Of a stretch of DNA of 11,534 nt, positions 1 to 5,910 are shown piece after piece. The DNA is from an uncultured Clostridia bacterium (GTDB lineage: Bacteria > Bacillota > Clostridia > Oscillospirales > Acutalibacteraceae): assembly GCA_947567585.1 (NCBI GenBank), contig CANONE010000063.1:1-11534 (forward strand), given 5' to 3'. Numbering within the stretch: the first letter of the stretch is position 1; each line of letters opens with the position of its first letter. Below the pieces are notes generated by a model. It worked only from the letters and a program-made list of their open reading frames with translations, searched no databases and had not been told where the DNA came from. Both the position numbers and the translations under genes were made by a program.

Positions 1-927
1 ACCATCTCCGACACCGGCTGGGGCAAGGCCATGTGGGGCAAGTACTATGGCCAGTGGATGTGCGAGGCGGCCATCTTTACCTATGACTTTGACAAGTTCG
101 ACGCCCACGATATTCTGCCTATGTTCGCAAAATACCACATTACCACCTTCTGCGCGCCGCCCACCATGTACCGGTTTTTTATCAAGGAGGACCTTAGCAA
201 GTACGACCTTTCCGGCATAGAGTACTCCACCACCGCCGGGGAAGCCCTGAACCCGGAGGTCTATGAGCAGTGGAAGCGCGCCACGGGCTTGATGCTGATG
301 GAGGGCTTTGGCCAGACGGAGACCACCTGCGTTATTTACAATCCGGTGGGCACCATCCCCAAGGTAGGGTCTATGGGTGTGCCCAGCCCCCTATATGATG
401 TAGACGTAGTCCTTCCGGACGGCTCCAGCGCCCCGGTGGGGGAGACTGGGGAGATCGTCATCCGCACGGATAAAAAGGTCCCCTGCGGACTGTTCCGGGG
501 ATATTATCAGGACGAGGCCAACACCAAGGCTTCCTGGCACGACGGCCTGTACCACACCGGCGACACCGCCTGGCGGGATGAGGACGGCTTTTTCTGGTAC
601 GTGGGCCGCACGGACGACGTAATCAAGTCCTCCGGCTACCGGATTGGGCCCTTTGAGATTGAAAGTGTGATTATGGAGCTGCCCTATGTGCTGGAATGCG
701 CCATTACCGCCGCGCCGGACCCCATCCGGGGCCAGGTGGTCAAGGCGGACATTGTGCTGACCCGTGGCACCCAGGGTACCGACGAGCTTAAAAAGGAAAT
801 TCAGACCTATGTAAAGAAGCACACCGCCCCCTATAAGTATCCCCGCATTGTGGAGTTCCGCAAGGAGCTGCCCAAAACCATCAGCGGCAAAATCCGCCGG
901 GTGGAGCTGCGGGATGAGAACAAGTAG
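1..927 (+). CDS. AMP-forming acyl-CoA synthetase, C-terminal part (5' end outside window)
   Basis: Activates a carboxylic acid to acyl-AMP and then acyl-CoA in the cytoplasm. The reading frame is open from base 1, so the first 10 codons before the internal ATG at 31 also belong to the protein; 308 codons are visible against about 550 for the family. The fragment opens with SDTGWGKAMWGK, characteristic of medium-chain/acetyl-CoA synthetase-like members. ANL superfamily motifs follow in order (fragment numbering): A5 GFGQTETT at 102-109, the A7 YHTGD aspartate at 188, VGRTDD at 201-206 with the hinge aspartates, and the A10 motif PKTISGKIRR with the catalytic lysine at 297. Exact substrate (acetate, butyrate, branched or aromatic acid) cannot be told. 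It is followed after 34 bp by a GNAT gene with its own Shine-Dalgarno and is probably co-transcribed with it. The call to family is secure. Confidence 0.93.
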   Translation, partial: TISDTGWGKAMWGKYYGQWMCEAAIFTYDFDKFDAHDILPMFAKYHITTFCAPPTMYRFFIKEDLSKYDLSGIEYSTTAGEALNPEVYEQWKRATGLMLMEGFGQTETTCVIYNPVGTIPKVGSMGVPSPLYDVDVVLPDGSSAPVGETGEIVIRTDKKVPCGLFRGYYQDEANTKASWHDGLYHTGDTAWRDEDGFFWYVGRTDDVIKSSGYRIGPFEIESVIMELPYVLECAITAAPDPIRGQVVKADIVLTRGTQGTDELKKEIQTYVKKHTAPYKYPRIVEFRKELPKTISGKIRRVELRDENK

Positions 928-961
928 CCCGCCTTAGATCCTGTGAAAGGAAGGATGCCCC

Positions 962-1519
962 ATGCTGACAAGAGAAGTACCCTTTGTGCTGAAAGACGGC
1001 CGCAGGGCCCTGCTACGCAGCCCCAGAAAAGAAGATGTCTCCGGGCTGCTGGACTACCTGGTGAAGTCCGCCGGGGAGTCGGAATTCATCCTGCGCACCC
1101 CCGAGGAATGCGGCAAATACACGCCCGAGAGCGAGCTGAGGTGGGTTGAGAGCATGAACGCCTCGGAAAGCGCGGCGGTGCTGGTCTGCGAGGTGGACGG
1201 CAGAATAGCCGGGAACTGCGATATCAGCCGGAGGGTAAACCAGAAGACCCTCCACAGGGCCGCGGTGGCCATCGCCCTGCTTCACGAATTCTGGGGGCTG
1301 GGCATCGGCACGGCCATGTTCCAGGAGCTCATCCACATTGCGGAAGGCTGGGAGGGCGTTATCCAGATGGAGCTGGAGTTTGTAGAAGGCAACAGCAGGG
1401 CCAGGGCCCTGTATGAAAAGATGGGCTTTCGCATTACCGGCGTGAGGCCGGACGCCTTTCGCCTAAAGGACGGGAGCCTGCGGAATGAGTACATGATGAT
1501 TCGGAAACTGGCGGTATAG
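962..1519 (+). CDS. GNAT family N-acetyltransferase (first of a tandem pair)
   Basis: Transfers an acyl group, usually acetyl, from acyl-CoA to an amine; the acceptor is unknown. The protein is 185 residues. The acetyl-CoA-binding motif A is HEFWGLGIGTAMF at about 108-120 (the R/QxxGxG/A type loop). Motif B-like GNSRARALYEKMGF is at about 143-156, followed by TGVRPDAFRLKDG and a terminal EYMM signature. The ATG at 962 is preceded by GGAAGG (949-954) with 7 nt spacing. It lies 34 bp after the acyl-CoA synthetase stop and 25 bp before the second GNAT start. The two GNATs share long aligned stretches and look like a duplication. Sister proteins in Clostridia are simply called GNAT acetyltransferases. 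A role in acylating the neighbouring synthetase is possible but only inferred from context. Confidence 0.9.
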   Translation: MLTREVPFVLKDGRRALLRSPRKEDVSGLLDYLVKSAGESEFILRTPEECGKYTPESELRWVESMNASESAAVLVCEVDGRIAGNCDISRRVNQKTLHRAAVAIALLHEFWGLGIGTAMFQELIHIAEGWEGVIQMELEFVEGNSRARALYEKMGFRITGVRPDAFRLKDGSLRNEYMMIRKLAV

Positions 1520-1544
1520 CAATAACAGAAAGGAGTTGACATTT

Positions 1545-2081
1545 ATGGATTACCGGCTCAAAAACGGAGAAACCGTTACCATCCGTCCGCCTGTGCCGGA
1601 GGATGCCCAGGGGATGGTGGACCTATTCCACGCCGCTGACCGGGAGAGCCGCTTTCTGATTCGCAATCCTGGAGAATTTGGCTTTTCCGTGGAACAGGAA
1701 GCGGCGTTTATCCAGTCGGTGCGGGAAAACCCGGATTTGCAGTGGTACACGGCGTTTTATCAGGGCAGGCTGGTGGGGCAGAGCTCGGCGGGGCTGGTAA
1801 ACGCCGGCCGGCAAAGATGCCTGCACAGGGCACAGGTTGGCTTTGTGATACTGAAAGAGTTTTGGGGGCTGGGTATTGGCGGCAGGCTTATGGAGAACTG
1901 CCTTGCCTGGTGCCAAGAGCGGGGCTGCGAGCAGGTGGAGCTGGAGGTTGTATCGGGAAATGAACGGGCCATGGGTATGTACAAACGCTTTGGCTTTGAA
2001 TCCACCGGCGTCCGGCCCAGGGCGCTGAAATATCCGGATGGTACTTACGCGGACGAGTATATGATGGTAAAATTCCTTTAA
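1545..2081 (+). CDS. GNAT family N-acetyltransferase (second of a tandem pair)
   Basis: A 178-residue acetyl-CoA-dependent acyltransferase of unknown acceptor, paralogous to the upstream gene. Motif A is KEFWGLGIGGRLM at about 104-116 and the second conserved block is GNERAMGMYKRFGF at about 138-151, then TGVRPRALKYPDG and EYMM near the C-terminus. The N-terminal part (MDYRLKNGETVTIRPPVPED) is the usual first strand of the fold. An in-frame TTG exists at 1536, but AGGAG at 1531-1535 sits 9 nt ahead of the ATG at 1545, so I choose 1545. The stop codon overlaps the Shine-Dalgarno of the next gene, which suggests translational coupling in one operon. Confidence 0.9.
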   Translation: MDYRLKNGETVTIRPPVPEDAQGMVDLFHAADRESRFLIRNPGEFGFSVEQEAAFIQSVRENPDLQWYTAFYQGRLVGQSSAGLVNAGRQRCLHRAQVGFVILKEFWGLGIGGRLMENCLAWCQERGCEQVELEVVSGNERAMGMYKRFGFESTGVRPRALKYPDGTYADEYMMVKFL

Positions 2082-2097
2082 GGAGTGGTCTTTCATA

Positions 2098-2628
2098 ATG
2101 AAAACAATACGCAACAGCCTGATGCTGACCTCGGTCCTGTACATTTTGTTGGGCGTGGTGATGATTCTCATGCCCGGCTCGGCCCTGAAGCTGGCCTGCG
2201 GGCTGATTGGCCTTGTGACCCTCTGGTACGCCGCGGTGAAACTGCTGGCCTACTGGAAGGGCGGCGGGGCCTACAACCAGCGCTTTGACCTGTTCTTTGG
2301 GGTTCTGCTGGGGCTCTTGGGCATTTTCCTGCTGGTGACGCCCCAGGTGCTGGTATCCATTATCCCGGTGACGCTGGGGGTATACATTTTGGCGGACAGC
2401 GTATCCGCCGTCAAAAAAGCCCTGGACATGAAGGCGCTGGGCTATGAAAAGTGGTGGGCCTCCCTGGCGGCCGCCCTGGTTCTGGCCATTTTCGGCGTAG
2501 TCATGATATTCCGTCCTTTCAAGGCGGTAGAAACCCTGGTTATATTCATCGGCCTGGGCTTTGTCTTCGACGGCGTAAACACCCTTGTCAACACCATCAT
2601 CGCCGACCGCGTGTACCGGGACCGCTAG
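2098..2628 (+). CDS. DUF308 / HdeD-like six-helix membrane protein
   Basis: Integral membrane protein of 176 residues with about six hydrophobic segments, at roughly residues 8-25, 31-53, 64-80, 84-105, 118-139 and 143-165. Pairs of helices are joined by short G/P-containing turns and polar loops (KGGGAYNQRFD, KKALDMKALGYEKW). This repeated two-helix arrangement and the VLYILLGVVMILMPGSAL-type start are typical of the DUF308 family, which includes E. coli HdeD. Family function is poorly known; HdeD itself is tied to acid resistance, which should not be transferred here. The ATG at 2098 is served by AAGGAG at 2080-2085, overlapping the preceding stop codon. It is the last gene of the left operon; no clear terminator directly follows it. 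Confidence 0.85.
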   Translation: MKTIRNSLMLTSVLYILLGVVMILMPGSALKLACGLIGLVTLWYAAVKLLAYWKGGGAYNQRFDLFFGVLLGLLGIFLLVTPQVLVSIIPVTLGVYILADSVSAVKKALDMKALGYEKWWASLAAALVLAIFGVVMIFRPFKAVETLVIFIGLGFVFDGVNTLVNTIIADRVYRDR

Positions 2629-2822
2629 CCTTTTAGGACCTTGGGGGCGCCGCAAGCCTGCACGGAAAGCGGCGGCGTACTGAGAAAGGGCGAGGGGCGG
2701 CTCTGCCAACCCGCCAGCAGGATGTAAATCCCTAAAGGTGAGTGACAGCCGGAACTTTCGGCCCCGAGGCAGCGGCTCTCTGTTAACAACAGCAAAAAGC
2801 CGGCATAAAAGTTTTTGATCTT

Positions 2823-2957
2823 CTCATCTGCCGATTCGGTCGGTTCGGTATGGTCCCCACCGGGGACCCTCACCTTTTTTCAAAAAGTTTGTGGGTTGTA
2901 GGGGTGAGCGTCTCTCAGTGGGAGACAAGCCGCGAATCGGCCGAGCCGGCAGACGAG
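2823..2957. repeat. Long imperfect inverted repeat enclosing three stem-loops (repeat copy A)
   Basis: Bases 2823-2848 match the reverse complement of 2932-2957 at 20 of 26 positions, and five of the six differences are transitions. As a + strand RNA, three of these would be G-U pairs. Between the arms lie, almost end to end: GGTCCCC-ACC-GGGGACC (2852-2868), CTCACC (2869-2874) paired with GGTGAG (2903-2908), and a hairpin at 2910-2926 with a 7-bp stem including one G-U pair and an AGT loop. The fold is therefore a four-way junction. The interior segment 2873-2926 resembles the repeat at 3708-3770 on the other strand. It could be a mobile REP/MITE-like unit, a structured RNA, or a bidirectional terminator region; the sequence alone does not decide. 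Confidence 0.6.
2852..2880 (+). terminator. Possible weak terminator for the left operon
   Basis: A perfect 7-bp stem with a 3-nt loop (GGTCCCC-ACC-GGGGACC, 2852-2868) is followed, after CTCACC, by six T residues at 2875-2880. The six-base gap before the T run makes this weaker than a canonical intrinsic terminator. It is the only such candidate downstream of the DUF308 gene. Confidence 0.35.
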
Positions 2958-2967
2958 ACCCAAAGCC

Positions 2968-3330
2968 CTACGTCCTCTCCTTGGCGAAGAGCTCCCGCAG
3001 GCCCACCGCCAGCAAAAACACGCCAAAGCCCCGGCGCAGGAGGCCGGTATCCATGCCGGAAGCCAGCAGGGAGCCTAGAACGCAGGCGGGGACGCCGGCG
3101 GCTATACAGAAGAGAACGGCCTGGACTTCTACCAGGCCGTTTTTTATGTGGCCGTATAAGGCGGGCAGGGCGCAGCTGATAAAGTAAAGCAGGTTGACGC
3201 CCCCTGCCTTGAGCTGCTCCATCTGCTGGATGATGGTCAGCCAGAGAATCAGCAGCGTGCCGCCGCCTACGCCGAAGCCGGAGAGTATACCGGTCAGCAG
3301 CCCAATGGCCGCTCCAAGGATCTGGCTCAC
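2968..3330 (-). CDS. TauE/SafE (TSUP) family half-permease, second gene
   Basis: Membrane protein of 120 residues corresponding to one half of a sulfite/organosulfonate exporter-type TSUP permease. It has about four hydrophobic segments and the family's glycine-rich motif GILSGFGVGGG at residues 14-24. Its C-terminus (RRGFGVFLLAVGLREL, 100-113) resembles that of the other half (RRGFGLLIVYGG), as expected from the internal two-fold repeat of full-length members (about 250 residues). A longer in-frame ATG exists at 3393, but it would overlap the upstream gene by 67 bp. A GTG at 3330 forms a GTGA overlap with the upstream stop and begins exactly at the conserved sequence, with a GGGGG run upstream as a possible ribosome binding site, so I choose it. 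Transport substrate is unknown; an obligate heterodimer with the upstream half is inferred. Confidence 0.82.
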   Translation of the reverse strand: MSQILGAAIGLLTGILSGFGVGGGTLLILWLTIIQQMEQLKAGGVNLLYFISCALPALYGHIKNGLVEVQAVLFCIAAGVPACVLGSLLASGMDTGLLRRGFGVFLLAVGLRELFAKERT

Positions 3331-3686
3331 AGCCCCAGCACCCCCTTGATTCCGCCATAGACAATCAGCAGCCCGAACCCCCGGCGCAGCCACAGCACCG
3401 GCACTTTTTTAAAGATCCTTCCGGAGACCAGCCCGCCGGAAAAGCCGCCCAGCAGGTAGGGCCAGGCCAGGGTAAAATCCATAGCGCCTTTCATCCAGTA
3501 GACCGCCGCCGATACGGCCGATAGGGCTAGAATCACCGCCACTGAGCTGGCAAACGCTTTCTTCTGCTCCACTTTTGCCCACCCGGCTAAGAGCGGCACC
3601 AAAAACAGCCCGCCGCCCGCGCCGAAAAGCCCGTTGGCAGCGCCGGCCAGCGCGCCGGTTATCAGATATTTTCCTTTTTGCTTCAT
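3327..3686 (-). CDS. TauE/SafE (TSUP) family half-permease, first gene
   Basis: Membrane protein of 119 residues, the first of two half-size TSUP genes. The hallmark loop GAANGLFGAGGG is at residues 15-26 in the first helix region, followed by about three more hydrophobic segments and a C-terminal RRGFGLLIVYGGIKG. The ATG at 3686 has a strong AAAGGAGG Shine-Dalgarno just upstream on the - strand. Its stop overlaps the GTG start of the second half by four bases, so the two are translationally coupled. Full-length family members export sulfite, sulfoacetate or related anions; the substrate here is not indicated by neighbours. The leader carries a repeat with a GGGGAC-GTCCCC hairpin. Confidence 0.85.
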   Translation of the reverse strand: MKQKGKYLITGALAGAANGLFGAGGGLFLVPLLAGWAKVEQKKAFASSVAVILALSAVSAAVYWMKGAMDFTLAWPYLLGGFSGGLVSGRIFKKVPVLWLRRGFGLLIVYGGIKGVLGL

Positions 3687-3707
3687 GGGAGCCTCCTTTC
3701 AGGCCGC

Positions 3708-3770
3708 GGGGACGCTGTCCCCACACCCCTGCAAAGTTTTGAAAAGGTTTCATCAAAATTCTTTGTGCTG
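3708..3770 (-). repeat. Intergenic repeat, copy B, upstream of the TSUP genes
   Basis: Read on the - strand, this stretch runs TTTTGATGAAACCTTTTC, then AAAACTTTGCAGGGGTGT, then a perfect hairpin GGGGAC-AGC-GTCCCC (3708-3722). The order T-rich, CCTTTTcaAAAA, TTTG, GGGGTG, hairpin is the same as in the interior of the element at 2823-2957 on the + strand. There the TTTTGAT start and the CCTTTT block are separated by about 50 extra bases. The two copies flank the TSUP pair in opposite orientation. It probably belongs to a dispersed intergenic family of the host. Confidence 0.5.
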
Positions 3771-3885
3771 GCGTTAAAACCTGTACTGATAGGGTTTGGC
3801 GGCGGATTAGTAGTTTTCCCGTGGAGAGGTGAATTAACCGGGAAAAAGTTCGCATAATGGCTTTATAGAGTTTCGGGAGGTCGTT

Positions 3886-5508
3886 ATGAAGACAAAGGTG
3901 AAAGCGTACTTTTCTTTGGCGCTGCTTTTGGGGCTGCTGTGCGCGGCGGGATATTCCCTATCGCATATTTCCGGCAATGCCGAATATGTGGCGGCGGCGG
4001 GGCAGCAGAGCATTTACAAGCTGGAATTGACCAAAGCCAGAGGGACAATCTATGACTGCAACCTGGAACCTCTTACGGACCAGGTTTCCCGGCGGGTGGC
4101 GGCGGTAGCCCCCAGCATAGAAGCCATTGGAGCGGTGGAGTCCGCCACCCAGGGCCGCTATAGAGAACGGCTGGCCCTGGCTCTGGAGGACGGCAAGCCC
4201 TTTGCCTTGGCAGTGGACCGCTTTATCCAAAACGACTGCGTGGATCTGTTCAACATCCCCCTGCGCTACGGCAAGGAACGGCTGGCCCCGCATGTATTGG
4301 GGTATCTAGATAGCCAGGGTAAGGGCGTGGCCGGGATAGAGCTGGCCATGGACGACGCGCTGAGCCGGTATGATGGGGAAATCTCCGTCTACTACCGGGT
4401 AGACGCTTTGGGGCGGGTCATCGCCGGGGCGGACAGGCTGGTGGTGAATACCCTGGAAGACGCCTCCGGCGGGGTGGCCGTTACCATTGACGCGGAGATT
4501 CAGCGTCTGGTCCAGGAGGCGTCCCGGGAGCTGGGCCAGGGAGCGGTGGTGGTGACGGAGGTTCCCGGCTGTCAAATCCGGGCCTTGGCCAGCCTGCCGG
4601 ATTATGAGCCCAACGACATTGGGGCCGCTGCCGGGGATGAACGGTCCCCTCTTTTAAACCGGGCCTTCTGCGCCTACCCGCCGGGCTCGGTCTTCAAGCT
4701 GGCCACCGCCGCCGCCCAGCTGGAAAGCGGCCAGGCCAACGCTCCTTTTGAATGCACCGGGGCCCTTAATGCCGGCGGAATGCTTTTTCACTGCTACGAC
4801 GGCAACCCCCACGGCCCTTTAGACCTAAACGGCGCCATTGAAAAGTCCTGTAACTGCTACTTTATCAGCGCCGCCAGAGCTTTGGGGGGGCAGCAGGTGC
4901 TAAGCATGGCCTATAATCTAGGGCTGGGGGTAGGGCAGGAATTCGGCCGGGGGCTGTCCTGCGCCGCCGGGAATCTGCCTGCGGGCAGCGCCCTTGCCAA
5001 TGCCCGGGCCCTGGCAAACTTTTCCTTTGGGCAGGGAGACGTCTCCGTTACCCCGGTACAGCTCTGCGGCATGATGAACGCCATTGCCAGCGGCGGAATT
5101 TACAGCAGCCCCAAGCTGGTGGAGGGACTGGTGGACGCCGCCGGCAAGATTACCCCCCAGCGTCCCATTACCGAGCAGACCATAGACGCCATGAGCCCCG
5201 CCACCGCCGCCTCCCTGCAGGCGTCTCTTATCAACGCCGCCCAAAAGGGTACCGGGGCTTCCGGCGCGCCGGAGGGCGTCGTCTGCGGCGTCAAAACCGG
5301 CACAGCCCAAACCGGCCGGTATGAAAACGGGGAGGAAATCTCCCATTTTTGGTATTGCGGCTTCATCAGCGATGAAACCGGACCCCGGTACTGTATAACG
5401 GTGCTCAGAGAGTCCGCCGTCAGCGATGGCGGCGCGACCGCCCGGGTTTTCCGGAAGATTGGCGAGGGACTGGGGAAAATGCTGGATGGGAAAAAAGTTG
5501 ACAAATAA
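3886..5508 (+). CDS. Class B penicillin-binding protein (D,D-transpeptidase)
   Basis: Cross-links peptidoglycan stem peptides at the outer face of the membrane. The protein is 540 residues. A single N-terminal hydrophobic segment at about 7-29 acts as a membrane anchor. A PBP-dimer-type motif RGTIYD is at 52-57, a reduced N-terminal domain follows, and LGYLDSQGKGVAGIE is the usual bridge to the transpeptidase domain. The three active-site motifs are intact: SVFK with nucleophile Ser268 and Lys271, SCN at 321-323, and KTG at 470-472. No PASTA domains are present, so it is shorter than typical FtsI/SpoVD. The ATG at 3886 follows GGGAGG (3875-3880). Whether it serves elongation, division or spore cortex synthesis cannot be told. 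It is transcribed divergently from the TSUP genes, and the next promoter overlaps its stop codon. Confidence 0.93.
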   Translation: MKTKVKAYFSLALLLGLLCAAGYSLSHISGNAEYVAAAGQQSIYKLELTKARGTIYDCNLEPLTDQVSRRVAAVAPSIEAIGAVESATQGRYRERLALALEDGKPFALAVDRFIQNDCVDLFNIPLRYGKERLAPHVLGYLDSQGKGVAGIELAMDDALSRYDGEISVYYRVDALGRVIAGADRLVVNTLEDASGGVAVTIDAEIQRLVQEASRELGQGAVVVTEVPGCQIRALASLPDYEPNDIGAAAGDERSPLLNRAFCAYPPGSVFKLATAAAQLESGQANAPFECTGALNAGGMLFHCYDGNPHGPLDLNGAIEKSCNCYFISAARALGGQQVLSMAYNLGLGVGQEFGRGLSCAAGNLPAGSALANARALANFSFGQGDVSVTPVQLCGMMNAIASGGIYSSPKLVEGLVDAAGKITPQRPITEQTIDAMSPATAASLQASLINAAQKGTGASGAPEGVVCGVKTGTAQTGRYENGEEISHFWYCGFISDETGPRYCITVLRESAVSDGGATARVFRKIGEGLGKMLDGKKVDK

Positions 5509-5526
5509 GCGCAAATGCGCTATACT
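5498..5526 (+). promoter_or_regulatory. Sigma-A-type promoter of the T-box/alaS operon
   Basis: TTGACA at 5498-5503 and TATACT at 5521-5526 are separated by exactly 17 bp, a consensus -35 and a near-consensus -10. The -35 box lies within the last codons of the penicillin-binding protein gene. Transcription should begin near 5533, just ahead of the T-box leader. Confidence 0.88.
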
Positions 5527-5532
5527 ACCGGG

Positions 5533-5814
5533 TAGATGAAAAAATGGCGTGGAGAAGACGTTCTCCGGGCCCCAGCGCAGAGAGGCGGCGGGTGGTGCAA
5601 GCCGCCTGGGGCAAGAGGACGGGCCGCTCCGCAGAGGCTCCCCAAGGCGGGGAACCCCACGCCCCGCCGTGAGGAACGGCGGCGCATACCGGCGTTAACG
5701 GGTAAAAGCTGGTAAAGGGTTGGATCTGGCGAACGGCTTGCTTTCCCTTTGCAATATGGGTGGTACCGCGGGCTTGCCCGTCCCATAGGTGGACGGACAG
5801 GCTTATTTTATTTT
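5533..5814 (+). ncRNA. T-box leader, alanine specificity (GCC specifier)
   Basis: A riboregulator that senses uncharged tRNA and controls transcription read-through. Stem I can be built by hand: GTGGAG (5549-5554) with CTCCGC (5627-5632), an internal Specifier Loop, GTTCTC (5560-5565) with GAGGAC (5615-5620), CCCCAG with CTGGGG, and GGCGGC with GCCGCC. The conserved AGAGAG (5579-5584) and distal loop GGGTGGTGCAA (5590-5600) are in place. The 3' side of the Specifier Loop is GGGCCG, with GCC (Ala) at 5623-5625. The T-box core GGGTGGTACCGCGG is at 5758-5771; its TGGT bulge would pair with ACCA, fitting the A discriminator of bacterial tRNA-Ala. An intrinsic terminator follows. The downstream gene alaS agrees with the alanine specifier. 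The exact 5' end is inferred from the promoter. Confidence 0.93.
5772..5814 (+). terminator. T-box-controlled intrinsic terminator
   Basis: A 12-position stem with one mismatch is formed by 5772-5783 and 5791-5802 (GCTTGCCCGTCC with GGACGGACAGGC), with a 7-nt loop and the T-rich tail TTATTTTATTTT at 5803-5814. Its 5' arm directly follows the T-box core, so pairing of the core into the antiterminator would compete with this hairpin when uncharged tRNA-Ala is bound. Confidence 0.88.
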
Positions 5815-5831
5815 GAGGAGGGGTCTATTTG

Positions 5832-5894
5832 GTGAAAAAGGTTTTGGGAATTCCGCGGCGTGGGGTCGGCCGCCGGCATGTGCGCGGGGCTTAA
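5832..5894 (+). CDS. Possible 20-codon basic leader peptide
   Basis: A GTG at 5832 follows GAGGAGGGG (5815-5823) with 8 nt spacing and opens a 20-codon frame ending in TAA at 5892-5894. The peptide begins MKKVLGIPRRG and contains seven Arg/Lys residues plus one His. It ends 16 nt before the kinase-like gene's ATG and just ahead of that gene's own Shine-Dalgarno. It lies after the T-box terminator, so it would be translated only in read-through transcripts. I recognise no homologue; it may be a chance ORF or the relic of an earlier gene start. Confidence 0.25.
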   Translation: MKKVLGIPRRGVGRRHVRGA

Positions 5895-5910
5895 CAAGGA
5901 GGGAAAGCCG

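Larger units (their letters stand above)
2629..2967. other. Convergent intergenic region with hairpins, no gene
   Basis: A 339-base stretch between the 3' ends of the DUF308 gene (+) and the second TSUP gene (-). The first part (2629-2822) is G+C-rich with only short inverted repeats, such as CGCCGC at 2648-2653 with GCGGCG at 2669-2674, and holds nothing I can name. The second part holds the multi-hairpin element described at 2823-2957. Short ORFs that cross it have no Shine-Dalgarno and no protein-like composition. Confidence 0.7.

Noticed and set aside
1888..2709. Long - strand frame opposite the second GNAT and the DUF308 gene
   Set aside because: The translation is rich in Gln, Pro, His and Arg, typical of an antisense shadow, and the + strand genes have full family motifs.
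2850..3179. + strand frames across the convergent intergenic region and the end of the TSUP genes
   Set aside because: Arg/Pro-rich, no Shine-Dalgarno, opposite to well-supported membrane proteins.
3830..3858. Candidate promoter for the penicillin-binding protein (GTGAAT, then CATAAT at 3853-3858)
   Set aside because: The -10 is plausible, but the -35 matches only half the consensus and the spacing is 18; too weak to list as a feature.
5571..5700. Repeated GC-rich hairpins that might suggest a CRISPR or rRNA fragment
   Set aside because: They are explained by T-box Stem I and the following stems; there are no regularly spaced direct repeats.
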